Assembly (NCBI GenBank): GCA_963853835.1
Contig: OY970825.1
Span: 36,800,908 to 36,864,907, forward strand
Direction of reading: 5' to 3'
Source of the DNA: Calendula officinalis
Taxonomy: Eukaryota; Streptophyta; Magnoliopsida; Asterales; Asteraceae
Length of the DNA: 64,000 nt
The position numbers and the translations under genes are program-made. Positions within the stretch are counted from its first letter, which is position 1. Every line of letters starts with the position of its first letter. This document shows, piece by piece, positions 1 to 12,267 of this stretch. Under the pieces are notes generated by a model, which had not been told where the DNA came from, did no database searches, and saw only the letters and a program-made list of their open reading frames with translations.

Positions 1-935
1 CGTTTCAAAAAAAAAAAAATCATGAAACATCCTAGAAATTTTCTCTTTATTTAATTTTAGTTTATATGCTAACTACTTCATCGACAATGTCTTCTAAGAA
101 CAAATATTTTTTCAAAATTGTACGACATTCTTAGTTTTGACCATTTCAATCTGGAAACCCAAAAATTCAATTTGGCATTAGTCAATGGTTGCAACTTGTC
201 GTTCGTTTTTTATGAGGCTTTTTGGTATCCGGCTAGGCATACTTAGTAATTTGAAATAAAAAATTTACAAAAAAAAATTGTTTACTAGATTTTTTTCCCA
301 CACGGTGGCTCAACAAGCGGTGGCCATGTACCACTTAATCCTACATATATTTGCTCCTCTTGATAAGATAAAGCATTCGAAAATCAAAAAGTGAATTAAA
401 TCATCTTTTGTTTGGCTAGTGATAATAGCTCATAAATGACTTTATAAAAGTTACATGTTCGATTTCATTAATTGTAAACATTTTTTAGATGTTCAAAGAA
501 ATGTTCAAAACCCGTCACAATAACAGTTAGATCGTGTACATCATAAACAAAAATCAACCACATAGAAAGCTCATTATAATAGGAATACGCTAAAGAGTTA
601 GCTAGTTAAAAATGAGTGAAGAGATAGAATTTTGTCAACGTGTGATGAGTGTTACGTCACTTACATTTTCTAAAGAGATGTCACATATGGTTTATGAGGT
701 TTAACATATTGTATATGACAATATCTTATATTATATGAGAAATCTTAAAGTCAACAACTTACTATTACACCAACCAAAAGTAGGGAGAAAAACGTTAAAA
801 TTATGCGACCTTCATAGTGGGTACTTTAAAATCAACCATTGCAATTTCTTGTTTCTTCCCTCACATTTAGGTCGTTTTATGAGACCTTCATGTCCACTCG
901 TTATGACTGCAATTAATTCAAACTTAAATTAAAAA
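1..935. other. Gene-free left flank of unit A
   Basis: AT-rich sequence without a believable gene. It is the counterpart of 13490-16190 plus 21943-22170 in unit B. The short open frame at 735-932 lies in the duplicated flank, is not conserved as an ORF in unit B and shows no recognisable motif, so it is not called. Confidence 0.6.
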
Positions 936-1360
936 TCTTACTACTATATAAAGCATTTAGGCCTACCCCATTAGGCAAGTTTAAGGAGCTCCTTAAACTT
1001 GATTTTAAGGACCTTTCCACTTTTGTTAGTTAGTTCTCTACCTTAAAAAAAAAATCGCGGCTAATAAGATTCGAACCCAAGACCTCTCCTAACTTATCAC
1101 TATGTGTTAACCACTTGCTATACATTACACTTTGGTAACACCACCCACACTTAATAACAAAAGTCTGTTACTCGAAAACCATTTTACCCAATAACATTAA
1201 ATATACGACGCTGTAAATCATCAACTCTTACCAAAATCCACATTTCCGTTTAATTATTTATTTCTAGCAACAATTATTACCGTGTAAACGAACAACACTT
1301 GCTCGCCACGAAATATGATTTCTGGGTACCTGCCGCCGCATTGCGCGGGTACCCTGCTAG
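936..1360 (+). mobile_element. Non-autonomous Helitron with precise empty site
   Basis: The element starts with TC (TCTTACTACTATATAAAG) after a host A. It ends in a GC-rich 3' hairpin (CGCCGCATTGCGCG core) followed by CTAG and a host T. Unit B at about 22165-22180 is the uninterrupted site. About 240 bp of its 5' part matches the larger Helitron at 9587-12566 and the small one at 46268-46640. It carries a reverse-oriented tRNA-like promoter module (about 1065-1125, B-box like GGTTCGAATC on the minus strand). No coding capacity. Confidence 0.85.
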
Positions 1361-2316
1361 TATTCTATAAACTGTTTTTTTCTTCTTTAATTCAATATGT
1401 AAGGGTGTGTTTAAAACTGGATATATCTTAAATTAAAACTATTCTATAAGGTTTTAGTTTACTACAATAAGACCGAAATTAGTAACAAATGTATTATTGA
1501 TACAAAAAGAGTTACCATATGTAAGGGTGTGTTTAAAACTGGATATATCTAAAATTCAGATTGTGGATTTTCTAGTAAATGAGTCCCTATCCAAATTTTT
1601 TTGATACCCAAAAAACTAATAATCCAAATAAACAAAAACAAAAATAAATACCAATGTTTGATCAAATATTTAAAATTGAAGTATTAAACACCTCAAATTC
1701 ATTTAAATCTTTACTATCTCTATTGCCTTAGGAATTGGAAGTACTTAATTTTTTGGCTTTCTGAATTTGAAAGTACCTAGTTTCTGGAAGTACTTTAATA
1801 TATTGCAAAATTTCATCCATATAATTAAGGATGTTTGAATTTCACCTTCTGTTTTTGGAATATTTTTGCTCGTCAAAATAAATGTAAAGATTGAGATTCA
1901 AACCCAGAACCCGTTGGGAGTCAGGCACTATTATGACCACTCGGTTACTTTGCTTTTCAATATGTCTCCTTATATTCACCTTTATTCCAACTGCTTCATA
2001 TCATGACCACACGGTAGGATTCATACGACATATTTGTTGATTATAGACATATTTGCGTTTACCATGATTTTAATTATCATTTTTTATACATTAATCATTA
2101 AAATAAAACATGTAACAGAACAATATTAAATATAGTTTATTGGGTATCCGCCGCCTATTGCACGTATACCCTACTAGTTATTCTATAATGTGAAAAAAAT
2201 ATAGTTTTATAATTATTCTATAATGGATATATCGAATATCTATATATTCGTAAATTGTGAAAATTACTGAATTGTTTGGTTATTTCTGAAAATGTCCAAA
2301 TATCCGTAAATTTGAT
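1361..2316. other. Unit A flank with SINE-like and Helitron-end remnants
   Basis: No gene seen. A minus-strand tRNA-like block (about 1885-1955; box B like GGGTTTGAATC, box A like AACCGAGTGGTC) is also visible, diverged, at about 23283-23310 in unit B, so it predates the duplication. A Helitron-type 3' end (GGGTATCCGCC, then CCCTA, then CTAG at 2174-2177 followed by T) marks another Helitron remnant whose 5' end I cannot place. Confidence 0.5.
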
Positions 2317-3200
2317 TAGGGGTGTTCGTTTGGATAATCCGGATATATCCGAACCAAATAGGTGAATCCAAATGGATTTTGGATTTCAAATGTTCAAACC
2401 AAACCATCCAAACTAATTTAAATCCAAACCGATCCGAACCAAATTACAATTTGGATGGTTTGGATTTGTCCGAACCAAACCGTTTTTTTTTTTTCTTAAT
2501 ATATATTCACAAGACTACAAAAATATATAACATAACTAATATTAAGTTTAATATATATAATTTTAAAACGATAAACTACTTTATACATAAAAGCAAGTCT
2601 AATTCATAGCTTGTGAAATTTAAAATAATATATGCAAAAGTCTTGACATCAACTTTCTCAAAAGCTCCAAAAAGATTGCTCCATTGCCAACTAATACAAT
2701 GTAAATGAACAAGTAGGGTGTTATACATGCGGGCAAAATCACATATGTCATCGAATCGTTGTTGTTTGATACGAGTGGGTTGTGGGCGATTCACGTATCA
2801 AATGGGAAGGGAAGAATTGGGATTAAAGTAAGAATTGAGAGGGTTAAGATTGTGTGTGGAAACTGGACAGTCGATGAGATCACAGGTCATATATTTTGTT
2901 TTTTGGAATTAGATTCAGTATGGGCGAATTAAGAAGTTAATAGCTTTAGAATTATTTTGGGCCATAGGATATTTCGCTAATTTCCATAGTCACTATATTT
3001 AGTTTTTGCTAGAAATGGGCTAGAATTGTTTTATATATTTATACTATTTGGATTTTTTGGACAATCCGGATTTTACAATGAAAACCAAATCCAATCCAAA
3101 AACCAAATAATTAATTTGGATCAAGTCCAAACCGATCGAGAAAACAAAAAAAAAACCAATCCAAACGATTCAATCCAAATTGTCCATTTAGACAATCTGG
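2317..3200. mobile_element. hAT-like non-autonomous element rich in CCAAACC-type words
   Basis: Begins TAGGGGTGTTCGTTTGGAT, a typical end of plant hAT-type miniature elements. Both flanks of the element interior are made of degenerate repeats of TCCGAACCAAA / CCAAACCATCC words and their complement. Unit B lacks it: the sequence runs directly from a position near 23450 into GAATCTTTCGAAAATTGG. The right end and an 8-bp target duplication could not be fixed, so the boundaries are approximate. Short ORFs inside it are repeat translations and are not genes. Confidence 0.5.
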
Positions 3201-3412
3201 ATTTATCCGTATCTAAATCTTTCGAAAATTGGTATCATTATAAAAATTATATTATTTGAATATACACGTGTCACACACTATTTAGTCAATTAGTTAGGTT
3301 TCTCTGGCAAAGTAAGCTATAACAAACAAGTCAATGAATTAACTAACAAATTGTTTATTCCTTTTGGTGTGGTTTAGAGGGTCATCAACTGTAAAAATAT
3401 CACATACACGTC

Positions 3413-3420
3413 TATATAAA
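3413..3420 (+). promoter_or_regulatory. TATA box of peptide gene 1
   Basis: TATATAAA lies 55 bp before the ATG at 3468. The equivalent boxes in the two paralogues sit 51 bp before their ATGs, so the spacing is kept across the family. Confidence 0.6.
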
Positions 3421-3467
3421 TCAATCATAATGCATGAATCAAACCACACACACATTGAATTCACAAG

Positions 3468-4550
3468 ATGAAACCCACTGGTTTTACTTTGTTCTTGATT
3501 GTTTTGTTTTCAATTCTCCTCGTTTCGTCGGCAGGAAGAACCCCTAATACAACCGTTAAGTCCGAAACACAGAAACTGAAAGGTATGATTAGTCACATAC
3601 ATATATACATGTACATGATATAATATACATGTATACACTTGTATATGTACATGATATATAAGAAAACGAGACAAACATGCATGCATACATATAACATGTA
3701 TATGCAAGCAGAATGGTACTAAGAAATTTTTCAAAAGTAGGCAAAATCTTGGGGTATAAGTCAGGTCCTGGATTGAGTTTTTTTTTCAATGTAAAAAATG
3801 TATATAATCGTAAACAAAATCAATCAAAATAGCTAACTCGTATTCTTGGTTATCTTGAGAATAAAATATCTGAAATTTAGCAACGTAAACAATAGAATAC
3901 AAATTTTTATAGCGGTGGATTTTGTATATAAAGTACATAATAATTAAAATTTCAAATGCTTTCTTTAAAGTGATCATATATAGATTATGTGCAATATGTA
4001 GCTATTTAGAATATATGTGTAATTAAATAAATGCTATGTATAACATTTTTACATCGTAGAAAAATAGAAAAATAGGTCAAGCGAAGTGCAATATTAAATG
4101 GGAAATAGAGATAAATAAAATGATAATGGATAAATTGTGTACATTATATGAAATCGATTTTTTTGTAAAAGAAAAAAAAAAGAACCGAACTCAATGTGTT
4201 ATTTGTTTTAAGATATCATGTGTTAATCAATAAACTAAAAAGCAACTTGTATTAGCTATCGCTTATATATATTTTTATATACTTAGGTATGAGAATACGG
4301 AAAAGATAAACTAACTCATAAAAAGTTTATACTAATCGTAAAAATTTCAAGATGAATACCTTGTCCATCTTTTGGCAGCGTCCATAATGTATGCAATTGC
4401 ATGTAATTATGAATCATGTATAGTAAATTCTTTGTGTTGATATTTAAAGGAGATGATCAAGTTGAAGGAGAAAAAGTAGCGCATACGGATAACACGTCGG
4501 GCGGATGTCCTGGTTGCTGGCCACATCATCATAATCGCCGTCTTCTCTAA
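3468..4550 (+). CDS. Small secreted peptide precursor 1 (two exons, 71 aa)
   Basis: Exons 3468-3582 and 4450-4550 are joined over an 867-bp GT-AG intron (AAG/GTATGATT donor, TTTAAAG acceptor), giving 71 aa. Residues 1-22 are a classic signal peptide (K, then a run of FTLFLIVLFSILLVSSA), with likely cleavage before GRTP. The middle is short and polar (GDDQVEGEKVAHTD). The end is GGCPGCWPHHHNRRLL. I infer secretion and processing, as in plant signalling-peptide precursors. It does not show the motifs of CLE, CEP, IDA, PSK, RALF or defensin families, and I do not recognise it. Paralogues at 23714 and 33295 keep the signal peptide, intron phase (after the first base of a codon) and the C-terminal G-G-x-x-G-x-W block. 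An AATAAA lies at 4615-4620. Expression cannot be judged from sequence. Confidence 0.72.
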
Positions 4551-5640
4551 ACGTACTGTATGGTAGGATCAATTCATCTATGTACTATGTAATGGTTGTA
4601 CTCCTAATAATATGAATAAACAATGAAATAAATTATGGTCTTTAAATTTTTTACTAACGGGTATATATGTACGGACGTTGAAAATTGTTATTTCATGAAA
4701 ATACTAAAAGGTGTACTCACACTAGTTAGCTTAAAAAGCAGATCAAAAGCTTATATTAAAAAGAATCATTTCTATTAAAGCAAGAAAAATGTTCTAGTTA
4801 ATGATCCACTATACCTCATGCACTAGAAAACGGTAGGAAAATATATTTTGTAAAAAAAAAGTATTCAGTTTATCAGTATAGTTAAAAAAAAAAAGATTAA
4901 TATATTAAGACCTTTCTAATATTCAAACTAGACAAAAATGACTTAATCAATGGATGATAAGAATATGAATAAAATGACTTAATCAATGGATGATAAGAAT
5001 ATGAATATTTTTTTGAGGGGGCGACGAGGGGGTGTATGGCGTCGAGGGATTGGGGTTTTGAGATTAATATTTTAATATAGTTTTTTTAAGGGAGAATGGG
5101 TTAGTGATGTGTTGTTTGACACGACCTCGTCAGTAACGTGTCAGTAGAGAAGAGTTTATTGATATGCTTAATGACGTGTCACTGTCAGGAGAGACCTAAG
5201 AACACACATAAATCACACAAGTCAAATGATGTAAGAGGTGATCTAGCGTAAGATATATAACTTATCTCCAAGTATTAATTACGTTTGTAAGAAGTCTTTT
5301 ATATATAGGCTTGGATCGTGGAATATTCTCCAGCACTCTGATTGATTAATGTATGTGATCAATATTTCAGCTTATAGTAGCATATCCAATATATGTTTGA
5401 TAAATATCACACCGAATCTTAAAGACATTCTAATACTGAAGCACTATTCCTTATGAGGAGCTCTGAAGTTGTCAAGACATCAGAGCGGGAGAAGTTAAAA
5501 AATTATACAAGTTTTACTGTGAAAATGAAGTCTCACTGAGATGAAATCCTATTCAAATCTTGTAAAGATCTCAGTAATGCACTAAAGACAAAATAACATA
5601 ACAAAAGTTGGAGCATAGAAACACGTGCTACCTTAAAACT
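4551..5640. other. 3' flank of peptide gene 1 and start of spacer
   Basis: No gene. 4551-5010 matches 25905-26465 in unit B. About 5190-5480 matches the spacer beyond unit B in pieces (31200-31267 and 32002-32560). A stretch at about 5208-5242 (AAGAGGTGATCT) is repeated in inverted orientation at about 6148-6186, just outside the MULE at 5641-6094, hinting at an older foldback element around it. Confidence 0.5.
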
Positions 5641-6094
5641 TGAGTTAATTACACGAATGGTCCTTTAACTTTATACCAAATTTCACCAATTATCCTTTAG
5701 TTTCAAAAATTACACCGATGGTCCTTATTTTTTAAACTTATTTCACCGATAGTCCTTTAGGCTTAACGGTGTAAAAAAAAATTTATGTTAACTCTCCCAT
5801 GTGAGATGCACATGAGGGCATTATAGTCTTTTCCCCATTTCACTTTTTGCAGAAAATTTTTATAAACAAGCTTATTTACAACTTTTAAGGCAAAAAGTAC
5901 CACACCACTTGCACACACCCACACCCATGTGCATCTCACATAAGAGACTTAACAGAAAAATTTAACACCGTTAAGCCTAAAGGACTATCGGTGAAATAAT
6001 TTTCAAAAATAAGGACCATCATTGTAATTTTTGAAACTAAAGGATCATTGGTGAAATTTGATATAAAGTAAAAGGACCATTCGTATAATTAACT
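5641..6094. mobile_element. MULE-type foldback MITE, long inverted repeats
   Basis: Arms of about 190 bp are inverted copies of each other: GAGTTAATTACACGAATGGT at the left and its near-complement at the right. They flank a short centre. Imperfect 9-bp flanks CTTAAAACT (5632-5640) and CTTAAAACA (6095-6103) fit a MULE target duplication. The end sequence is related to the right arm of the Pack-MULE at 29400-30865. Non-coding. Confidence 0.7.
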
Positions 6095-6103
6095 CTTAAA
6101 ACA

Positions 6104-8950
6104 TTAAACAATATAATCCTTATACGTGAACAAATCAGATTGGATACTAAGATCACCTCTTACATCTATAGTGCTTATGTGATTTACAGTATTTTTAATA
6201 TTTAATCATTAGTTGATAAATATTTAATCATTCGTTGATAATCATTAGTTAGAGTTGGAAGAAAATATATTCACTTTCCTCCCTTCACACATTCATATAT
6301 ATATCAACTAATTAACACATTTCACGTTTACATATACATTAAAATAACTTAAATTAGTTGTAAGACACTTATGGATTTGAACTTTCCACTCTTTAATTAA
6401 TAATAGAATGTTAGGCAGTATTTGAAGTCAAACCTTTGCTTTTTTTTTACTTGAGTACTTTAAATAAAGATTAATAGAAAATTAGCGTTTGATGATTTCA
6501 AATTCATATTTTGTGATAATTAGAGCACTGGGCGTGGGCTCGTTAAACGTCCGTTAAACACCTATAACGGCGCCAAACACCCTTTATCGACTCCTCCCCG
6601 TGCATCAACGGCTCGCCAAACGCTTCAACGGTCAGAATTTTTGGAGGGGGGGGGGGTGGGGGGTAACAAGACGAATTCAAGGAAATTTTTAAAGCAAATT
6701 TAGATGAATATCGAGCTATGAAAAAGGATCACCAAAAGGAAAGAACGAAATACAAGGCGTTGACATTTCAGTTAAAACTAAATATATGTCGGAGGAAGAC
6801 AAAGCATTGGTCGAGTTGGAGAAACCAAAGATCCGAAACAAATATCAACTTTCTTGATTTCTATCTTTTTAATTTCTCGTATTTTTAGTTCTCGTATTTT
6901 TAATTTCCGGAAATTTAATATAGTTCTCATATTTTTAATATTAACGTATTTTAATATTTGTCATTTACATATAAAAAAAAGAAAAATAAAATAAGGGTGG
7001 GCCCCTTTTAACATGGTTTTGGCTATAACACTAGTCGGTATGAGTCCACATACTCTCCCATGGACGCCTATGTGACACCCGTCCACGACGTGAAGCAACA
7101 ACAAACACCACGCCGTGAGGGGTTTTGTGAAGGTGAATGGCCACGGCCACGAAGATCCACGGGGAAGGCGTCGGCAATTTCGAAGTATTCAACCGCTGGA
7201 ATGGGTCAAAACAATTAAAAAAATATCTACATACTTGACGGAGATGAATTCGCGGGAATCAATAGAGGGCTTTTGTTGTTTTGAGAGTTGCGACTGTTAT
7301 GTGGTAAAAGAAGGGTTTGGGCAAATGGGAGGAGAGCTTTTTATTTGATTTTTTTTTTAATGATAATCTAATTTACTCCTAAATTTATATACGTCTACTA
7401 TAGGACTTAAGGGTTATTGAGGTTTTGTTTAATGTGCTTTTATTTTTAACTCAAATAAACCAAAGAATTAAATTCCATCTCTGGTCACTTGCCAGTAGAC
7501 TTAAAATCCAAAAATAAAATTACACAAATTTAATGGAAGTGTAATTTACATGTTTAATAAATGTAGTTTTATGTTTATTATAAATAAAAAGGATATGGTG
7601 AGATAGAATTTAAAATAGTGTGATGTTGTATGTATTTTCTAGGAAATAATGTAGTATGTTTGCTGAGGTGATATATGATGTGACAGGATAAAAACTTGTG
7701 GCTAGTGATACACATGCCCACTACCCTAACATCCAATGAATCACTTTTCACCCTACATGTTATAAGCCAAAAAAATCCTGACTCCGGCACTAGCTATGAG
7801 CTTATGACGGATAACTCGTAACGTTGAAACACACAAAGAGCGTGCATATGCTCTTGAATAAGGTACGAGTTTATGACTAAAATGAAAACAAAATATCAAA
7901 TATAACCAGGGGTGTCTTTAAAGAGGTGCAGCCGCACATGACACATATTTTATAGGGGTCCAATTTTTATATATATTTTGTATATACTTCGTATAATATA
8001 AAATTTAAGCTAACTTAATAATTTAATAGAAAAAAAGTTTAATAAGTCCAAATTTTTATTAAAATCTTGTATTCAAGGGGCCTATTTTCTGTTTTCACAT
8101 AGGGCATTCAAAATCTCTGAAACGCCCTTAATATAACCTAAAATGAGTAAGGACGTTGTCAATCTTCTCCTATATATGAGCCTACATTTGATTTACGTTT
8201 GTCAACTCAGTAGTTTGGAACTCCCTCATTGGTCGAGAATGTCACTTGTAATTCAACCATTAGCCTACGAAATCCTCCTTATATTGTACCTTGAAAATTC
8301 CGTGGTATTCTCTAACAAACTTCCTCTACAAATTTCACATCCATTGTTTCCGCAAATATTCATATTTCCGCAAATCATGCGATTATATTAGGTAACAAGA
8401 TCATGCCTACGGAATATTGGGTCTGCCATTTGAAATTAAAAAAAAAATAAAAAATAACTACAATCCTATTTAGGTAATTTGCGAATCTTTAGAAAAATTT
8501 AATAAATTCGTTTGACACAATTATATGACTTTCCATCTCAACTTTCAATTAAGTTTTAAAATATATATTTTGTCAAATCAATCCTTTAGGTAATTCTTTA
8601 GGAATATATATTTTAATTTTCAGAACTTTAGACAAATTATGAACAAATTCGTTTGACACAATCAAATAATGAGCAAATTCCCTTAACTAGTTTGACATAA
8701 TTTAAAACTATTATTATAATTAAAAATGTTAAAATAGGTTGATATTGTCGATTATCAAAATTCAAATTAAAGGGATATTACCTTAACTACTTAACGTAAA
8801 TTAAGAAATATTATATGACCTCTTTATATAATTCAAGAAATCTACGAAAATTGATTGTGACAAAGTCCGAACATGCCCTTATAATATATGTGACCCAGAT
8901 GTCTACATTTGTGCCGCACTAATCGTTGGACTATTTGAAAAGGCATGGTT
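6104..8950. other. Gene-free stretch with decayed transposon sequence
   Basis: AT-rich, with a G run at about 6645-6662. Around 6523 the sequence GAGCACTGGGCGTGG resembles a PIF/Harbinger-type end. 6670-6850 encodes a decayed Lys/Glu-rich fragment (QDEFKEIFKANLDEYRAM) that I cannot place. The GC-rich frame at 7115-7348 has no recognisable domain. 8400-8880 holds short direct repeats around CGTTTGACACAAT. I see no gene. Confidence 0.45.
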
Positions 8951-8959
8951 ATTAGTTCT

Positions 8960-9356
8960 TTCGATAACAAGATGCCCCTGTTTTATGTTTAAGTATGCTT
9001 TGATATGACTATTAATAAAAGCCAATGTCAGACGTTGTCACAAGTTGGGTTGTTTCTTCAAAATCCAGTATTCTCACACGCTCAATTGTATGTCGATGTC
9101 TTTAGATTTAAGAGCAAGAAATGATTGAAAGTTATTTGTTGCGACCAAGATGACAATTACACTAACTCAATAACAACTTGTCGTATATAAATAAGTTTTA
9201 TTTCGTTTCTAAATTGTGTGTACCATTTGTGATATGTATCAAAAGTTTATCATCATTTCAATTATAGATTAATATATGATATCTTAAGTTTTTATTAGAA
9301 TTTTCCTTTTTATTTTATGAAGCATGCCTGCCCATTCGGACGGGCTATGAAGCTAG
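8960..9356 (+). pseudogene. Helitron PIF1-helicase remnant with 3' terminus
   Basis: About 9005-9190 reads, across stops, as the C-terminal PIF1/RecD-type helicase segment found in Helitrons: MTINKSQ, then QTLSQVGLFL, then FSHAQLYVDV. It is followed at 9328-9356 by a Helitron 3' hairpin (GCCCATTCGGACGGGC) and CTAG before a T. This is the end of an older, heavily decayed Helitron whose 5' end is not visible. Confidence 0.65.
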
Positions 9357-10299
9357 TTTTATTATATAGCCACATCAGAAAATGATTGGTATTACTAATG
9401 TATAGGCTCAAGCTCATGCTTGGTTCCAGGGCCGATCCTGACGACTAAGATGAGCTCTTTAAAGTATTTTTTCTTCAAATAAGTAAATTTATTCTCTCAA
9501 ATTAAATGTATGGTATGACTCTCCAATCTGTTTTTTTTTTATATTAACCATTTATTCTGCATATTCTAAATATTTCGTTGCACTTATCTTACTACTTACT
9601 AATGCATTTAAGACTACCTCTTTTAGTAAGTTTAAGGAGCTCCTTAGTTTTAAGTTTAAAGAGATTTCCACTTTTGTTAGTAAGTTCTTTAACCAAAAAA
9701 GAAAAGTATTGCTTACGGATTCGAATTCAAGACCTCTCCTAAGTTGTCACTATGTGTTAACCAATTGCTATAAATTACACTTTATTTCAAACCACCAAAA
9801 CTAAATACAATAGGTTGTAATTCGAAGCATTTAAGAGGCTGTAAATCATCAAATTTGACCAAAATCCATTATTCCGTTTAATTTTTTATTTCCAGCAACA
9901 ATTGACTATACCAGAAACAATTAATAGCGGTTGTAAATCTTCGCATTTGGGATAATAGCCTTAGTTCCGTTTAATTTTTTATTTCCGGCAACTATTGACT
10001 ATACCAAAAACATTTATAAGAGGCTGTATTTCAATTTAGAAGCTTTGTACATCGCCATCTATAAAAACATTTATAACCGACATGACCACAGCAATTACAT
10101 AAACACGATGCTACAAATCAGGCGACGTTATACCCGCCTGCGATTTCCCGCAACAATTTTACCCATAACATATGCTCCGGTGTTAATGTTTATTGCCCGG
10201 CTAAGATCATATATATATATTAACAATCCAATGTTATCTTCTCATACTAACTTTTTTTAACTTTGCATATTTCAACTATCTAGGCGTAAGCAACTACCG

Positions 10300-11045
10300 C
10301 AACTAAAATGTCTTCAACCACACATATTGGTACTTCAATGCTCACTGTACCACCACATCCGGATGCAGGGGATTCAACTTTTGAGGCTCCAGAGGTACAA
10401 CTTTCATAACAAATATGCAAATACTATTATGTCACATAGTGATCAGTAGGTGTGTGTATATCAGGGGTATTTTATTCTAATGGAATTTTTTCATTCTTTT
10501 TTTTTTGCAAGGCTTTTGGACCATACGAGACGATTGAAAACTTTCAAAACCTCTGGAAACCTCAGTACTGGTACAAATGCAGATGCGTGCGCGTTGAATG
10601 TGTTTGGTTTGACCACCAAACAAAACAAACTATATTTGTTTTTGCTTGACAGATTTGTAAGTAACTACTAATTGTCCACGTTAATTATGTACTACTAATA
10701 ACCATTTCTTTTTAGAGACACAAAATTGTGGCGGTAATTCCCTCCACTTTAATAACTGCCTATTAGGGACGACAACTACAAGGTGGTATGTTTTCACTGA
10801 AAAATTTCAAGATTGATTACAACGACGTCGATGACTTTCCACGACCAGACAACTATAGCTTTGTTCGCAATGAATGGGTTATAGTATTCAACATAAAGAC
10901 CGTGCTTGCGGAAACTACGAATAGAGAAGATGTCTGGTTTCCCAAGTACCCGTTGGTCAGATCTCCCACATGGATCGTGGAGGATCACTCAAGGCAACAA
11001 ATGTTGATTGGTACAACTATTTTATATACTTTTTTCATTTAAAAA
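10300..11045 (+). pseudogene. RPA70-like OB-fold gene fragments in Helitron
   Basis: 10788-11015 encodes MFSLKNFKIDYND, then RPDNYSFVRNEW, then IVFNIKTVLAET. This is the pattern of a DUF223/RPA70-type OB-fold (F.l.nF.v....yRp..n.y.I.F...T.v), common as a Helitron cargo or accessory ORF. A piece upstream (10513-10649, TIENFQNLWKPQYWYKCRCV) may be another exon of the same chimera, after a plausible TTGCAAG acceptor. There is no continuous reading frame over the whole region. Single-stranded DNA binding is known for RPA; function of this fragment is unlikely. Confidence 0.5.
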
Positions 11046-11808
11046 TAATATTTTTTATAACTTGTCTATATCTTATTGTTAACCATCTTATTTTCATTAA
11101 TACTGCTATCATAGATGTTGCTGGGAACATGTCGAACGGTTGCTTTTTTTTTTACCAACGGTTGGATATCGTGCGTGTTTCTTTTACATGATTGTCGGTA
11201 AGTGTTTATAAATACTTTAAATGCGTACATGAACTTAGAATTAACTCATTGTAATTTTGTCTCCCGCAGGAGCAAACACATAAAGATAATCTTGTATCAT
11301 ATACCAGCATCCACAGCCACCATGATTGGAAGATCAGCTACAGAAAACATAACCGTATACGCAGGGCGCGTTAAAATGGTTCGAACAGATGGAGGTATTA
11401 AACAAAATTAATCGAGTGCTCATTTTACTCTACATTTTACTACTAAACATTTAAAACGTAATTAAGGTAAAAAACACCCCTAACATATGCGTTAAATACA
11501 TGATTTTCTTAAATAGAAAAACTTTATATAGATGGTCAACTCATTAAAGATTGGTTTTAAATAACTCTTAATTCAACAGATGGTTTTTTAGAATAAAGGG
11601 AAACGATTTTCTAAAGTCAACGGTTAAATTAAATGCATTTGTCGGTTTTTATACAAAATTTATTGATAACCCTTTTTTTTGTACATTTCAGGCAACATTC
11701 ATGTTTCTACCGACATTACAAACATTGAATTCAATCCTTTAATGCCAGAAGCATTTGCACTTCAACTTATCCATCCGATAGTACGAGACGTCGATGATGT
11801 CGTTATGA

Positions 11809-12267
11809 GTGGTGAAGAACCCGAAGTGCCCGGTAATACTTTTACGAAATCTCGATCCCTCCCATGGATTATGTAATGGCACGAGACTTATATGCAGAAA
11901 GTTTGAGCCAAACCTAATTGATGCGGAAATAGTCGTTGGCCAGCATGCTGGAAAAAGGGTTTTCTTGCCAAGAATACCTCTATCTCCGTCTGAATCCGAC
12001 ATGTTTCTTTTCAAGTTGAAAAGAAAACAGTTTCCGGTTAGGCTAAGCTTTGCCATGACAATCAACAAAGTCCAAGGACAGACAATTCCAAACGTGGGCG
12101 TTTATCTTCCGGAATCGATGTTTTCGCATGGGCAACTTTACGTTGCCCTGTCAAGAGGAATTTCACGTCACACAACAAAAGTATTAGTAGCTCCAGCAAA
12201 AAACTTTAATCTTGATGGAGTTTACACGCGAAACATGGTGTATCGAGAGGTTCTACATGATGAGTAA
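11809..12267 (+). pseudogene. C-terminal PIF1 helicase fragment of Helitron
   Basis: A 152-codon open frame. It contains LRNLDPSHGLCNGTRLI, then RIPLSPSESDMFLFKLKRKQ, then FAMTINKVQGQTI and FSHGQLYVALSRG. These are the last conserved motifs (V/VI region) of plant Helitron RepHel proteins. The Walker A part and the HUH replicase domain are missing. It sits 300 bp before the Helitron 3' end, its normal position. It is open but only a fragment (RepHel proteins usually exceed 1,200 aa), so it is called a pseudogene. Confidence 0.8.

Larger units (their letters stand above)
1..5010. repeat. Tandem peptide-gene unit A (left end outside window)
   Basis: This stretch aligns by eye, in order, with 13490-26465 (unit B). 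Shared landmarks are the GAAACATCCTAGAAATTT start, the ACGACATTCTTAGTTTTGACC stretch, the AAAGTCAACAACTTACT stretch (about 749 and 21966), the peptide gene, and its 3' flank. Homology stops near 5010 and 26465. Unit A carries a small Helitron (936-1360) and a hAT-like insertion (about 2317-3200) that unit B lacks. A 41-bp tandem duplication (about 4938-5005) lies at its right end. Confidence 0.8.

Noticed and set aside
2322..3259. Open frames at 2322-2609 and 3026-3259
   Set aside because: They translate the reiterated CCAAACC-type words of a hAT-like element and are missing from unit B; no protein family.
3510..3977. Minus-strand open frames overlapping peptide gene 1
   Set aside because: Antisense shadows over exon 1 and the intron; unit B shows no matching frame and there is no motif.
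7115..7348. GC-rich 77-codon frame
   Set aside because: No recognised domain, no paralogue in the other unit, and transposon-like surroundings; coding use cannot be supported.
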